DNA from: Sphaerisporangium rufum
GTDB lineage: Bacteria > Actinomycetota > Actinomycetes > Streptosporangiales > Streptosporangiaceae
NCBI RefSeq assembly: GCF_016863395.1
Contig: NZ_BOOU01000102.1
Span: 1 to 40,615 of the forward strand
Length of the DNA: 40,615 nt
Reading direction: 5' to 3'
Shown here: positions 1-8,845 of the stretch, piece after piece
How the letters are laid out: every line of letters begins with the position of its first letter
Numbering within the stretch: the first letter of the stretch is position 1
The notes under the pieces: generated by a model
The model's input: the letters and a program-made list of their open reading frames with translations, nothing else
Databases searched by the model: none
What the model was told of the DNA's origin: nothing
Translations under genes and position numbers: made by a program

Positions 1-82
1 ATACGGGCATCGATGGGTGGCCTGCCGGCGCGCTGCTCGGATGGGGCCGCTCGCCGGCGCGCTGCTGGGAAGGCATGCTTCT

Positions 83-403
83 GTGATCACTTGTGTCGTC
101 GAGTATGTGATCGATCCCGGCAAGATCGAGGCGTTCGAACGCTTCGGCCGGCGCTGGATGGAGCTGGTCGACCGGCACGGCGGCACCCATCACGGCTACT
201 TCCTGCCTGGGGAGGGCGCGAGTGACAAGGCGCTCGCGCTCTTCAGTTTCCCCAGCCTCGCCGCCTACGAGGTGTACCGGGGCCTGTTCGGTGTCCACCC
301 GGACTTCGTCGCGGCGGATCGCATCCGGGACGAGAGCGGCTGCGTGCTGCGCTATGAACGCTCCTTCATGCGGCCGATGCTGCCCGGCGATCACTTGATG
401 TGA
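83..403 (+). CDS. NIPSNAP family protein
   Basis: About 106 residues forming one dimeric alpha/beta-barrel (ferredoxin-like) domain of the NIPSNAP type. The N-terminus reads VEYVIDPGKIEAFERFG, followed by a GGTHHGYFLPG stretch, which are typical of this family of small cytoplasmic proteins; their biochemical role in actinomycetes is not established. I chose the GTG at 83 because GGGAAGG at 67-73 lies about 9 bases upstream and because the first beta strand begins there. An in-frame ATG at 17 would add 22 arginine-rich residues that do not look like the family. The window edge cuts off whatever lies to the left, so operon membership is unknown. Confidence 0.8.
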   Translation: MITCVVEYVIDPGKIEAFERFGRRWMELVDRHGGTHHGYFLPGEGASDKALALFSFPSLAAYEVYRGLFGVHPDFVAADRIRDESGCVLRYERSFMRPMLPGDHLM

Positions 404-777
404 CGGGCGCGGGTGCCGCCAGGCCCCGCCCGCTCCGGCAGGGCATGTCGGCCCCAGGCGGCTCGGCGCAGGTGCCGACGGGCGACGGACTTCGGCCGGC
501 GCCGCGCCGGGCTGTTCCGTCGCGCCGGACTGTTTCGCCGGGTCGGCCATCGCCTCGGTGAGGGGCCGGCGCGGCCGTACCGAGCGTCGCTCCGGAGTCG
601 CGCACTGTGGGGTTGACGGGGAGTTTGTGAATTGTGTTGCAGAAGAGACTGTTCGGCAAGCCGAGTTGGTTATTGTGACTCTTGATCGAACCGGCCGGCC
701 GGCGAGGTGGCTGACCGCTTTCGCGATGCCCGGTGTCTTCGCCAGTCGTGGCTGATCAGCGCTAAAGGTGTGATGTC
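404..777. other. intergenic region with an 18-bp imperfect tandem repeat
   Basis: No convincing gene. The first half is GC-rich and holds two adjacent 18-base imperfect copies at 504-521 and 522-539 (GCGCCGGGCTGTTCCGTC and GCGCCGGACTGTTTCGCC). From about 610 the base composition drops and TTGACG occurs at 613-618, as in an actinomycete promoter region, so transcription of the downstream VWA gene probably starts here. A 42-codon frame beginning at GTG 627 exists but has poor ribosome-binding-site spacing. Confidence 0.5.
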
Positions 778-2556
778 GTGGCCGCCAGACAACCTGACGA
801 TGGCTCCCGCCGCTACGACGACTGGGAGGACGGTCCGAGCCTGTGGCAGGAGTGGCAGGCCCGGATCCGCCGGTTGGTCGAACCGGCCTTGTCGGGTGAC
901 CGCCGCACCCGGGCCCGCCGGCGGGCCATCTCGGCCGTGGTCGCCGGCGGGCTGCTGCTGGGAGGCCTTTCGGCGGGCGCGTACTCGCTGATCAGGCAGT
1001 CGGTGTGCACGGAGCATCCGCGCCTGCGGGTCGCGGCGGCGCCCGAGATCGCGCCCGCGGTCGCCGAGATCGCCCGGCGCTACACCGCCGACGGCGGCTG
1101 CGCGCAGGTGAGCGTGCGGGCTGAGGACCCGGCGGCGGCGGCCGTCCGGCTGGGCGACCGTCGCGATCTGGCGGAGGTCTGGATTCCGGACTCCTCGGTC
1201 TGGATCGACCTGGCCCGGGTGCGGGGCGGCGATCGGGCCGTGCTGACCGGCGGCGAGTCCATCGCCCGGTCACCGGTGGTGCTGGCGGCCCGCGAGCGGA
1301 CGGTATCGGTGCTGCGGGCGGAGCCGCGCGATCTGTCCTGGTCGTTGCTGGTGCCGTCGGCCCGGGTCAAGAAGCGGCTGCCAGAGGGGTACGTCCGGCT
1401 ACCGGCGCCGGACCGGTTCGCCGCGGGCCTGCTGGCGCTGCACGCGCTGCACGGGGCCAGCGACCAGCACCCGGGGACGCTGCGCATGGTGCAGGGAATC
1501 ACCACGAACGTGCGCCGGGCGGTCGTCGACTCCGAGGAGGACCTGTTCGGACGGCTCGATCGACCGGCCGGTGACCCGCTGATCGCGACCAGCGAGCAGG
1601 CGGTGTGGCGGTACAACGGTGGCGCCCCGCGCACCCGGGCGGTCGCCGTTTACCCCCGGGAGGGGACGACCAGCCTGGACTATCCCTACGTCGTGCTCGG
1701 CACCGGATCGGTGCCGCGGGAGGCCGCCGCGGACTTCCTCGCCGCGTTCGCCGCGGACGACGCCAGGACGTCGCTGCGGGCGGCCGGTTTCCGCGACCCG
1801 GACGGGCGGGCCGGGACGGCGATCGCGGCGGCACGGGGGGTGCAGGGCGGCCGCTACACCGAATTGCCGGGATCGGACCCGGGTACCAGGCTCCGGCTGC
1901 TGCTGTCGATGCAGGATCTGCTGGCCGACCGGCGCGTCCTGCTGCTGCTGGAGTCGGGCGACGCCATGGCCAAGACGGTGCCCGGTGGCACGGATTCCCT
2001 GATGAAGGAGACGGCGCGGTTCTTCGCGACCGGGATCGGCAGGATGTCGCCCCGCGATGACGTGGGTCTGTGGACGTTCGGGGCGGGCTCGGGGGACGAC
2101 GGCCGGCACCGGGAGGTGGTACGGCTCGGTCCGGTGGTGGAGAACGGCCCGGCCGTCCAGGCGGCGCTGCGCGATCTGCCCGCCCGGCCGGACGGCGGCC
2201 GGAGCCTGTACGACACGCTGCTGGCGGCGATCCGTTCGGTCGCCCGGGACAATGTGCGGGAGCGGCCCGGCTCCATCGTGCTGTTCACCGCCGGCAAGGA
2301 CGACGGGAAGGGCATCTCGCTCACCGCGCTGCTGGAGGCGTTGCGCCGCGAGTCCTCCGGCGACCGGCCGGTACCGATCACGCTGATCGGCTACGGTGAC
2401 CGCGTGGACGCCAAGGCGCTGCGCCGGATCGCCGAGGCCACCAAGGGGGCGGCCATGATGGCGCACACGTTCGACCAGGCCCGGCAGGTCTTCTTCGAAG
2501 TGTTGGCGGGCCGGGTGTGCGTGGACCGGGAACGGTGCGGCGCCTGGGACGGCTGA
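778..2556 (+). CDS. membrane-anchored solute-binding and VWA domain protein
   Basis: 592 residues. A cytoplasmic charged N-terminus (1-49) leads into one membrane segment at about 50-70. Then comes a periplasmic-binding-protein-like region (about 75-350) resembling extracellular substrate-binding lipoproteins, and a C-terminal von Willebrand factor A fold (about 380-575). Such two-domain proteins are common in actinomycetes but have no established substrate. The metal site (MIDAS) looks lost: the usual DxSxS is ESGDA at about 388-392, and the later aspartate position reads FTAGKDDG instead of a TDG motif. GTG 778 has AAAGGTG about 7 bases upstream. It stands alone, convergent with the Lrp gene 16 bases downstream. 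An adhesion or scaffold role at the cell surface is inference only. Confidence 0.75.
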   Translation: MAARQPDDGSRRYDDWEDGPSLWQEWQARIRRLVEPALSGDRRTRARRRAISAVVAGGLLLGGLSAGAYSLIRQSVCTEHPRLRVAAAPEIAPAVAEIARRYTADGGCAQVSVRAEDPAAAAVRLGDRRDLAEVWIPDSSVWIDLARVRGGDRAVLTGGESIARSPVVLAARERTVSVLRAEPRDLSWSLLVPSARVKKRLPEGYVRLPAPDRFAAGLLALHALHGASDQHPGTLRMVQGITTNVRRAVVDSEEDLFGRLDRPAGDPLIATSEQAVWRYNGGAPRTRAVAVYPREGTTSLDYPYVVLGTGSVPREAAADFLAAFAADDARTSLRAAGFRDPDGRAGTAIAAARGVQGGRYTELPGSDPGTRLRLLLSMQDLLADRRVLLLLESGDAMAKTVPGGTDSLMKETARFFATGIGRMSPRDDVGLWTFGAGSGDDGRHREVVRLGPVVENGPAVQAALRDLPARPDGGRSLYDTLLAAIRSVARDNVRERPGSIVLFTAGKDDGKGISLTALLEALRRESSGDRPVPITLIGYGDRVDAKALRRIAEATKGAAMMAHTFDQARQVFFEVLAGRVCVDRERCGAWDG

Positions 2557-2572
2557 GCCGGCGGTCGTGCGG

Positions 2573-3061
2573 TCAGGCGCCGGGCCGGGCGGCCGCGCGC
2601 AGCAAGGGCTCGACGCGGTAGGGGACCTGGGTGGACAGCGCGATGGTGGTGTCGGTGCGCTGCACGGCGGGCGAGGCCAGGATCGAGGCGATGATCTCCT
2701 GCAGGTGGCCGGTGTCCCGGGCCACCACCCGGCACAGCAGGTCGGCCTGGCCGCTGGTGCCGTACACCTCCAACACCTCCGGGACGGCGCCGATCGCGTC
2801 GACCGCCTCGGCCAGCCGGCCCTGGGCGATCTGCAGAGACACGAAGGCCAGGATGGGGTAGCCCAGCCCGGCGGGCACGATCGTCGGCCCGAAGTCGGCG
2901 ATCACGCCGCGGGCGATGAGCTTGTCCACCCGTGCCTGCACGGTGCCGCGGGCGACGCCGAGCAGGCGGGCCAGTTCGGTGAGGCCGATGCGCGGGTGGG
3001 CCCGCATGGTGGCGAGCAGCCTGCTGTCCAGCGCGTCGACGCGTCCGTGAGCCGGGACCAT
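2573..3061 (-). CDS. Lrp/AsnC family transcriptional regulator
   Basis: 162 residues, the usual length for the family. An AsnC-type winged helix-turn-helix occupies about 8-60 (DALDSRLLATMRAHPRIGLTEL and LGVARGTVQARVDKL). The RAM ligand-binding and oligomerisation domain follows (about 68-150, with GYPILAFVSLQI). Members bind amino acids and control amino-acid metabolism genes. It is transcribed divergently from the phenylalanine hydroxylase gene across 195 bases, so control of that gene by an aromatic amino acid is the natural inference. Start is ATG 3061 (complement). Confidence 0.88.
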   Translation of the reverse strand: MVPAHGRVDALDSRLLATMRAHPRIGLTELARLLGVARGTVQARVDKLIARGVIADFGPTIVPAGLGYPILAFVSLQIAQGRLAEAVDAIGAVPEVLEVYGTSGQADLLCRVVARDTGHLQEIIASILASPAVQRTDTTIALSTQVPYRVEPLLRAAARPGA

Positions 3062-3256
3062 GGCCCGAGACTACGACGCCGGACGGGCCGGGAGCGGCAT
3101 CGGCATCGGGTCGGTGACCGGCCGCTCGGCGGACCTGCGGCGCGGGCTGTGCGGATCGACCAGTCCATGGCCGGGTGGGCTCGGGGAAATTGCGCGTTCC
3201 GCCCAGCAGAACCGGGCACTCTTGCCAGGGGAAGCGGACATTGCTGTCATCTTCGT
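3062..3256. promoter_or_regulatory. divergent lrp / phhA promoter region
   Basis: Rightward, TTGCCA at 3222-3227 lies 17 bases before TGTCAT at 3245-3250, and the ATG of the hydroxylase gene begins 7 bases later at 3257. There is no ribosome binding site at usable distance, so a leaderless transcript is likely. The -10 is weak, consistent with dependence on an activator such as the divergent Lrp protein. Confidence 0.4.
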
Positions 3257-4162
3257 ATGTTCGAGGAAGCGCAGTACTTCGCACCGGTGGCGACCGGCGA
3301 CGACGGTTCGGTGGTCGTCGAGCTGGCGGCGAACCATCCTGGGGTCTCAGACCCGGTCTACCGGGCGCGCCGCAACGCGATCGCGGAGATCGCCCTGCGG
3401 CACACGCCGGGTGAGCCGGTGCCGGCGGCCACGTACACCGAGCAGGAGCACGCGGTATGGGCCCTGGTCTCCCGCGAGCTTGCCGGAAAGCACCGCCGGT
3501 ACGCCGCCGCGGAGTACCTGCACGGCTGCGAGCGGCTGGGGCTGCCCGCGGACCGCATCCCGCAGTTGCAGGAGGTGGGCGACCTGCTGGCGCCGCTGAC
3601 CGGCTTCCGATACCTGCCGGCCGCGGGCCTGGTGCCGCTGCGCGACTTCTACGGCGTGCTGGCGGACGGCTACTTCCACTCGACCCAGTACATCCGCCAC
3701 CATTCGGTGCCGTTCTACACGCCCGAGCCGGATGTGGTCCACGAGGTGATCGGCCACGCCAACGCGCTGGCCTCCGACCGCTTCGCCGCCCTGTACCGGC
3801 TGGCCGGCGCCGCGGCGCGCCGGGTGGAGACCGAGGAGGCGCTGGAGTTCATCTCCAAGGTCTTCTGGTTCACCATGGAGTTCGGCGTGCTGGCCGAGGG
3901 CGGCGAGGACCGCGCGTACGGGGCCGGGATCCTGTCCTCCTACGGGGAGGTCGAGGAGTTCCGCGGCATGGACATCCTGCCGCTGGACCTGGCCGTCATG
4001 GGCACCACGACCTACGACATCACCAAATATCAGGACGTGCTGTTCCGGGCCGCGTCGTTGTCCCACCTGGAGGACGTGGTGGGCGGCTTCTGGGCGACCT
4101 GCGATGACGAGGCCGTCTTCAGGTTGACCGCCGGCGCGGTGCCCGCGCGCGTCGGGAGCTGA
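3257..4162 (+). CDS. phhA: phenylalanine 4-monooxygenase
   Basis: 301 residues. Converts phenylalanine to tyrosine with molecular oxygen and a pterin cofactor, at a non-haem iron in the cytoplasm; it is the entry step of phenylalanine catabolism. The aromatic amino acid hydroxylase catalytic domain is present without the regulatory ACT domain, as in bacteria. The iron ligands are visible as His162 and His167 in PDVVHEVIGHANAL and Glu208 in FWFTMEFG. The frame stays open upstream to 2567, but that part is antisense to the Lrp gene and has no similarity to the family; ATG 3257 (MFEEAQYF) gives the normal length. The homogentisate pathway genes that often accompany it are not in this window. Confidence 0.93.
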   Translation: MFEEAQYFAPVATGDDGSVVVELAANHPGVSDPVYRARRNAIAEIALRHTPGEPVPAATYTEQEHAVWALVSRELAGKHRRYAAAEYLHGCERLGLPADRIPQLQEVGDLLAPLTGFRYLPAAGLVPLRDFYGVLADGYFHSTQYIRHHSVPFYTPEPDVVHEVIGHANALASDRFAALYRLAGAAARRVETEEALEFISKVFWFTMEFGVLAEGGEDRAYGAGILSSYGEVEEFRGMDILPLDLAVMGTTTYDITKYQDVLFRAASLSHLEDVVGGFWATCDDEAVFRLTAGAVPARVGS

Positions 4163-4173
4163 CCACCCGGCGA

Positions 4174-4905
4174 TCAGCCGGCGCCGTGCTCCGCGCGGGT
4201 GACCAGGCGGTAACCGACGCCCCGGACGGTCTGGATCAGCCGGTCATCGTGGTCGCCGAGCCGGGCGCGCAGCCGCTTGACGTGCACCGCGATGGTGTTG
4301 GTGGACATCGAGGCGGGTGCGTGCCAGACCTGGCGCATGATCTGCTCGCGGGTCACCGTCCGGTCGGCGTTGCGCATCAGGTAGTGCAGCAGCTCGAACT
4401 CGCGCAGTGGCAGGTGCACCGGCCGCCCGCCGACCCGCACCTGGTAGGCCCCGGCGTCCAGTTCGACACCGCCCGCGGAAAGGACGCCCCGCGGGCCGGT
4501 GCCGCCGGTGAAGGCGGAGCGGACCAGCGGCAGCAGTTCGGGCACCCGGTACGGCCGGGCCACGCACGCGGTGGCGCCGGCCGCCAGCGCCTGGACGGCC
4601 TGCTCGGCGTGCCCCTCTCCGACGCCGAGCAGGACCGGCACCGCCCGGGCCGGCCGCAGCGCGCGGATGAACTCCACCGGACCGATGACCGGCAGCGTGG
4701 CGCTGACCAGCACCACGTCCGGCCGGAGCGCGCCGGCCTGGAGCAGGGCCTGGGCCCCGTCCGCCACGCCGGCCACCCGGACGCTCTCCCGTTCCATCGC
4801 GGCGGCCAGGCCCTCGACCAGTTCGGCGTCCGGGTCGGCCACCAGCAGCACCGGCGCCGGCCGGTCGTCCCCGTCCAGGTCAGGTGCCGCCTGCGGGTGC
4901 CTCAC
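4174..4905 (-). CDS. OmpR-type response regulator with degenerate receiver
   Basis: 243 residues: receiver-like domain (about 17-132) plus winged-helix DNA-binding domain (about 145-236, with LPLREFELLHYLM and LIQTVRGVGYRLV). The receiver keeps the fold but not the chemistry. The acidic pocket reads VADPD, the phospho-acceptor Asp is Ser68 (PDVVLVSATLP), the switch Thr is replaced by Gly (VLLGVG), and the conserved Lys is Arg117 (ARPY). It therefore should not be controlled by a histidine kinase in the standard way. GTG start with AAGGAG 5 to 6 bases upstream. Its start lies 20 bases after the pstB stop on the same strand, so it is probably the last gene of the phosphate operon. A phosphate-related transcriptional role is inference. 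Confidence 0.88.
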   Translation of the reverse strand: MRHPQAAPDLDGDDRPAPVLLVADPDAELVEGLAAAMERESVRVAGVADGAQALLQAGALRPDVVLVSATLPVIGPVEFIRALRPARAVPVLLGVGEGHAEQAVQALAAGATACVARPYRVPELLPLVRSAFTGGTGPRGVLSAGGVELDAGAYQVRVGGRPVHLPLREFELLHYLMRNADRTVTREQIMRQVWHAPASMSTNTIAVHVKRLRARLGDHDDRLIQTVRGVGYRLVTRAEHGAG

Positions 4906-4925
4906 GCGGTCTCCTTAACAGCGGG

Positions 4926-5702
4926 TCATCCGAAGCGCCCGGTGATGTAGTCCTCGGTCGCCTTCTCGGAAGGAGTGGTGAAGATCTTCGAGGTGTCGTC
5001 CATCTCGACGAGCTTGCCGGGCTTGCCGGGGCCGGCCAGGTTGAAGAACGCGGTCCGGTCGCTGACCCGGGCGGCCTGCTGCATGTTGTGCGTCACGATG
5101 ACGATCGTGAAGTCGTTCTTCAGCTGGGCGATCAGGTCCTCGATGGCGAGCGTCGAGATGGGGTCCAGCGCCGAGCAGGGCTCGTCCATCAGCAGGACGG
5201 CCGGGCTGACGGCGATCGCGCGGGCGATGCACAGCCGCTGCTGCTGGCCGCCGGACAGGCCGGCGCCGGGCTTGGACAGCCGGTCCTTGACCTCGTTCCA
5301 CAGGTTGGCGCCGCGCAGGGACTTCTCCACGACGCCTTCCAACTCGGACCGGCGCACCCGGCCGTTCAGCCGCAGGCCGGCGGCGACGTTGTCGAAGATG
5401 GACATCGTCGGGAACGGGTTCGGCCGCTGGAAGACCATGCCGACGGTGCGGCGCACCGACACCGGGTCGACCCCGGCGCCGTAGAGGTCCTGGTCCTCCA
5501 GCCGGATCTTGCCGGTGACCCGGGCGCCCGGGATGACCTCGTGCATACGGTTCAGCGTGCGCAGGAAGGTGGATTTCCCGCAGCCGGACGGACCGATGAA
5601 AGCGGTGACCGAGCGCGGCTCGATCGTCATGGAGATGCCTTCGATCGCCTTGTGCGATCCGTAGTAGGCGTCGAGGTCGGCGACCTCGATCTGCTTGGCC
5701 AT
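4926..5702 (-). CDS. pstB: phosphate ABC transporter ATP-binding protein
   Basis: 258 residues from ATG 5702. It hydrolyses ATP at the inner membrane face to drive high-affinity phosphate import with PstC, PstA and PstS. Visible are Walker A (GPSGCGKST), the Q-loop (FQRPNPFP), the signature LSGGQQQR, Walker B ([12 protein letters not shown]) and the switch His in [12 protein letters not shown]. The QRPNPFPMSI-like region is characteristic of PstB rather than other importers. An upstream in-frame GTG at 5711 would sit directly on the AGGGG ribosome binding site, so the ATG (spacing 10) is preferred. It lies 12 bases after pstA. Confidence 0.96.
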   Translation of the reverse strand: MAKQIEVADLDAYYGSHKAIEGISMTIEPRSVTAFIGPSGCGKSTFLRTLNRMHEVIPGARVTGKIRLEDQDLYGAGVDPVSVRRTVGMVFQRPNPFPTMSIFDNVAAGLRLNGRVRRSELEGVVEKSLRGANLWNEVKDRLSKPGAGLSGGQQQRLCIARAIAVSPAVLLMDEPCSALDPISTLAIEDLIAQLKNDFTIVIVTHNMQQAARVSDRTAFFNLAGPGKPGKLVEMDDTSKIFTTPSEKATEDYITGRFG

Positions 5703-5714
5703 TGTGAACACCCC

Positions 5715-6602
5715 TTACCGGGCCTTGGCGGGCGAGCGCCACCAGGCGATGACGCGGGCCACCAGGTTGAGCAGCATGACGATCAGGATGAGAGTGAGCG
5801 CCCCGGCCCACGCGCGGTCGATCGCGGTGTCGTTGGGGCGGCCCATCTGGTCGAAGATGTACAGCGGGAGCCCCATCTGCGGGCCGTTGAAGGGGTCCTC
5901 GTTGATGGAGTTGGTGATGAACACGGTGAGCAGCAGCGGGGCGGTCTCGCCGGCGACCCGGGCGATCGCCAGCATGACGCCGGTGACGATGCCGGTGAAG
6001 GCGGTGGGCAGCACGACCCGGACGATCGTCCGCCACTTCGGCACGCCGAGCGCGTAGGAGGCCTCGCGCAGCTCGGTCGGCACCAGGCGCAGCATCTCCT
6101 CGGCCGAGCGGACCACGGTCGGCATCATCAGGATCGACAGGGCGAGCGCGCCGGCGAACCCGGAGAAGCCGAAACCGAGGATCAGGATCCAGAACGCCAG
6201 GATGAACAGGCCGGCGACGACCGACGGGATGCCGGTCATCACGTCGACGAAGAAGCTGATCGTCCGGGCCAGCCGGCGTCCCTGGCCGTACTCCACCAGG
6301 TAGATCGCGGTGAGCAGGCCGATCGGCACCGAGATCACCGTGGCGATGGCCACCTGCTCCAGCGTGCCGAGGATGGCGTGGTAGGCGCCGCCCCCGGCGT
6401 CGCGGGGGGCGATGCCGCGCATCGAGTGCGTCAGGAAGGTGAGGTCGAACCGGGCGAGGCCGTTCTTCACCACCAGCCACAGCACCGAGATGAGCGGGAT
6501 GATCGCGAGCCCGAAGGCGAGCCACACCAGGCCCTGGACGAAGGTGTTCTTCACCCGGCGGCCGGTGGAGATCGCCGGCAGCACGCGGGCGGTCGCGGTC
6601 AT
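5715..6602 (-). CDS. pstA: phosphate ABC transporter permease PstA
   Basis: 295 residues, about six membrane segments, with a BPD_transp_1 permease domain. The cytoplasmic coupling loop is visible as LREASYALGVPKWRTIVRVVLPTAFTGI, shortened here to LREASYALGVPKWRTIV. It forms the membrane channel of the phosphate importer as a heterodimer with PstC. ATG 6602 overlaps the pstC stop by 4 bases (ATGA), so translation is probably coupled. An open frame continues upstream antisense-free but inside pstC in another frame; it is not coding. Confidence 0.95.
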   Translation of the reverse strand: MTATARVLPAISTGRRVKNTFVQGLVWLAFGLAIIPLISVLWLVVKNGLARFDLTFLTHSMRGIAPRDAGGGAYHAILGTLEQVAIATVISVPIGLLTAIYLVEYGQGRRLARTISFFVDVMTGIPSVVAGLFILAFWILILGFGFSGFAGALALSILMMPTVVRSAEEMLRLVPTELREASYALGVPKWRTIVRVVLPTAFTGIVTGVMLAIARVAGETAPLLLTVFITNSINEDPFNGPQMGLPLYIFDQMGRPNDTAIDRAWAGALTLILIVMLLNLVARVIAWWRSPAKAR

Positions 6603-7573
6603 GCGGCACCTCCGAAGGAGCGGCGGGCGACGATCAGCCGGGCCGCCATGTTCACCGCCAGGGTGATCACGAAAAGCACCAGGCCGGACGCGATGAGGGC
6701 GCCGCGCCCGGTCACCGTCGCCTCGCCGAACCCGTTGGCGATGTTGGCGGCGATGCTGTTGCCGTTGGCCGACAGCACCCGAAGGGTGATCTCGAACGTC
6801 GCGGGGAAGATGAGCGCGACCGCGATGGTCTCGCCCATGGCGCGGCCGAGGCCGAGCATCGCCGCGCTGACCACGCCGGCCCGGCCGAACGGCAGCACCG
6901 ACATCCGGATCATCTCCCAGCGGGTGGCGCCGAGCGCCAGCGAAGCCTCCTCCAGCGAGCCTGGCGCCTGGAGGAACACCTCGCGGGAGATCGCGGCGAT
7001 GATCGGCAGGATCATGATCGCCAGGACCACCGAGGCGGTGAGGATCGACCGGCCGTATACGGCGTCCCCGGCGAACAGCGGGATCCACCCGAAGTAGGTG
7101 TTGAGGAAGGTGGCCGGCCCGCTCATGAACGGCACCAGGAAGATCACGCCCCACAGGCCGTAGACGACGCTGGGGACGGCGGCGAGCAGGTCGACCAGGT
7201 AGCCGAGCACGCCGGCCAGCCGGCGCGGCGCGTAGTGCGAGATGAACAGGGCCACCCCCACCGCCACCGGCAGTGCCATGAGGAGGGCGAGCAGCGAGCT
7301 GATCAGCGTGCCGAACGCCAGCGCCGCGATGCCGAATCTCGGCTCGGCGCCGTTGGGCGTCCAGAGCTTCTCGGTGAAGAAGTTCGAGGTGTTCTGCTGG
7401 AGGGCCGGGATCGCCTTGACCACCAGGAACACGGCGATCGCCGCCATGATCGCCAGCAGGAGGATGCCGGCGCCGGTCGTCAGGAACCGGAAGGGACCCT
7501 CACCGCGGTCGTGCCGCGAGGCGGACCGGCCGGTGGCCGGCCCGCCTTCGCGGGTTCGCAGGGATGTGGCCAT
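6599..7573 (-). CDS. pstC: phosphate ABC transporter permease PstC
   Basis: 324 residues with about six to seven membrane segments. The permease coupling loop reads SLEEASLALGATRWEMIRM and the region GRAMGETIAVALI is typical of PstC. The first 30 residues are a charged cytoplasmic tail (GPATGRSASRHDRGEGP). It pairs with PstA to carry phosphate across the membrane. ATG 7573 lies only 4 bases after the pstS stop with no clear ribosome binding site of its own, suggesting coupled translation from pstS. Confidence 0.95.
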   Translation of the reverse strand: MATSLRTREGGPATGRSASRHDRGEGPFRFLTTGAGILLLAIMAAIAVFLVVKAIPALQQNTSNFFTEKLWTPNGAEPRFGIAALAFGTLISSLLALLMALPVAVGVALFISHYAPRRLAGVLGYLVDLLAAVPSVVYGLWGVIFLVPFMSGPATFLNTYFGWIPLFAGDAVYGRSILTASVVLAIMILPIIAAISREVFLQAPGSLEEASLALGATRWEMIRMSVLPFGRAGVVSAAMLGLGRAMGETIAVALIFPATFEITLRVLSANGNSIAANIANGFGEATVTGRGALIASGLVLFVITLAVNMAARLIVARRSFGGAA

Positions 7574-7577
7574 CGCG

Positions 7578-8684
7578 CTAGGAGATCGCGTCGACGGCCG
7601 TGCGCACCTTCGCCACCAGGTCGGCCGGCAGCGGCGCGTAGCCGAGCCCGGAGAGTGCGTTCTGCCCCTCGTCGCTCGCCATGTACTGCAGGAACGGCTT
7701 CACCAGCTTGACCTCCTCGGCGGACAGGCCCTTCTCGCAGGTGATCTCATAGGTGACCAGGACGATCGGGTAGGCGCCGGCGGCGCTGGTGCCGTAGTCG
7801 ATGTCCAGCTTCAGGTCGTTGCCGGTCCCCGAGACCTTGGCGGCCTCGACGGTCTTGGCGGCGCTCTCCGGGGTGAGCTCGACGAACTCGCCGGAGCCGT
7901 TGGCGACCTTGGCCTTGCTCAGGCTGGAGTTCTCCGCGAACGACAGTTCCACGTAACTGATCGCGCCCTCGGTGGACTTCACCGCCTGGGCGATGCCGTC
8001 CGAACCCTTGGCGCCCTGGCCCTTGGCCTCGGCCGGGAAGGCCTTGGCCGGCTCGTACGGCCAGTCGTAGGCCTTGAGGAACTTGGTGAAGTTGTCGCTG
8101 GTGCCCGACTCGTCGGAGCGGTGGAACGCCTGGATCGGGGTGGCCGGCAGCTTGGCGTCCGGGTTGTCCTTCTTGATCGCCGCGTCGTCCCACTTGGTGA
8201 TCTGGCTGTTGAATATGCCGACCAGGGTCTTGGGCGACAGCTGCAGCGCGTCCACACCCGGCAGGTTGTAGACGACCGCGACCGGGCCGGTGACCATGGG
8301 CAGGTTGATCGCCTTGCCGGTCTTGCAGCGGGCGTCCGCCTGGGCGGGCTCGCCCTTGTCCTCCTTGAGCGCCGAGTCGGAACCGGCGAAGGGCACGGTG
8401 CCCTGGATGAACGACTGGACGCCGGCGCCGGACCCGCTCGGCTGGTAGTTGATGCTGACGTCCGGGTTCTTCGCCTGGAACTGCTTGGTCCACTCGGCGA
8501 TCGCGTTGGCCTGGGCCGACGAACCCGCCGCGTTGATCGTCCCGGTCACACCACCGCCACCGGCGGCACCACCTCCGGTCGGGGCCGCCGCGGCGTCCCC
8601 ACCGGTGTTGTTGTCGGTGCCACAAGCGGCGAGCGAAAGCACGCCGGCGACGGCGGCTGCGGCGAGCCGGCCTGCATACTTCAC
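7578..8684 (-). CDS. pstS: phosphate-binding lipoprotein PstS
   Basis: 368 residues from GTG 8684. A lipoprotein signal (KYAGRLAAAAVAGVLSLAACG) ends in the lipobox LAAC, so the mature protein is anchored outside the membrane. Then comes a Gly/Ala-rich linker and a PstS-type periplasmic-binding fold, with phosphate-contact motifs such as NAAGSSAQANAI, QPSGSGAGVQSF and HRSDESGTSDNF. It captures phosphate and delivers it to PstCA. The start was chosen because GGGAGG and GAGG lie just upstream and the signal peptide begins there; the open frame extends 11 codons further without one. First gene of pstSCAB. Confidence 0.95.
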   Translation of the reverse strand: MKYAGRLAAAAVAGVLSLAACGTDNNTGGDAAAAPTGGGAAGGGGVTGTINAAGSSAQANAIAEWTKQFQAKNPDVSINYQPSGSGAGVQSFIQGTVPFAGSDSALKEDKGEPAQADARCKTGKAINLPMVTGPVAVVYNLPGVDALQLSPKTLVGIFNSQITKWDDAAIKKDNPDAKLPATPIQAFHRSDESGTSDNFTKFLKAYDWPYEPAKAFPAEAKGQGAKGSDGIAQAVKSTEGAISYVELSFAENSSLSKAKVANGSGEFVELTPESAAKTVEAAKVSGTGNDLKLDIDYGTSAAGAYPIVLVTYEITCEKGLSAEEVKLVKPFLQYMASDEGQNALSGLGYAPLPADLVAKVRTAVDAIS

Positions 8685-8756
8685 GGTCCTCGTCCTCCCA
8701 CGTTGTTCTCGTAACAAGGAGGACGGTAGGCAGCCGAGATGGCCGGAACCCCCAAT

Positions 8757-8778
8757 CGGAGGTGAACGCCGAATGAAC
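8757..8778 (-). promoter_or_regulatory. PHO-box-like direct repeat upstream of pstS
   Basis: Reading leftward, GTTCATTCGGC is followed directly by GTTCACCTCCG: two 11-base units with GTTCA in phase. This matches the actinomycete PhoP box, which is built from 11-base direct repeats of GTTCACC type. A TACCGT -10 candidate lies about 29 bases nearer the gene (8723-8728), without a good -35, as expected for a PhoP-activated promoter. Confidence 0.6.
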
Positions 8779-8845
8779 GAGTCCGGTCATAAACCCCCTG
8801 ATCGGGGCAAATGCCTATACCGGCTCGTTACGTTCGGCGGATTGC

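Noticed and set aside
627-755. 42-codon frame just before the VWA gene
   Set aside because: The ribosome binding site is only 3 bases from the GTG, the codons are AT-rich like a promoter, and no motif is visible.
4886-7097. Very long plus-strand open frames across pst genes and similar long frames opposite other genes
   Set aside because: High-GC DNA leaves antisense frames open; these translate to low-complexity Arg/Gly/His-rich sequence and lie opposite genes with clear families.
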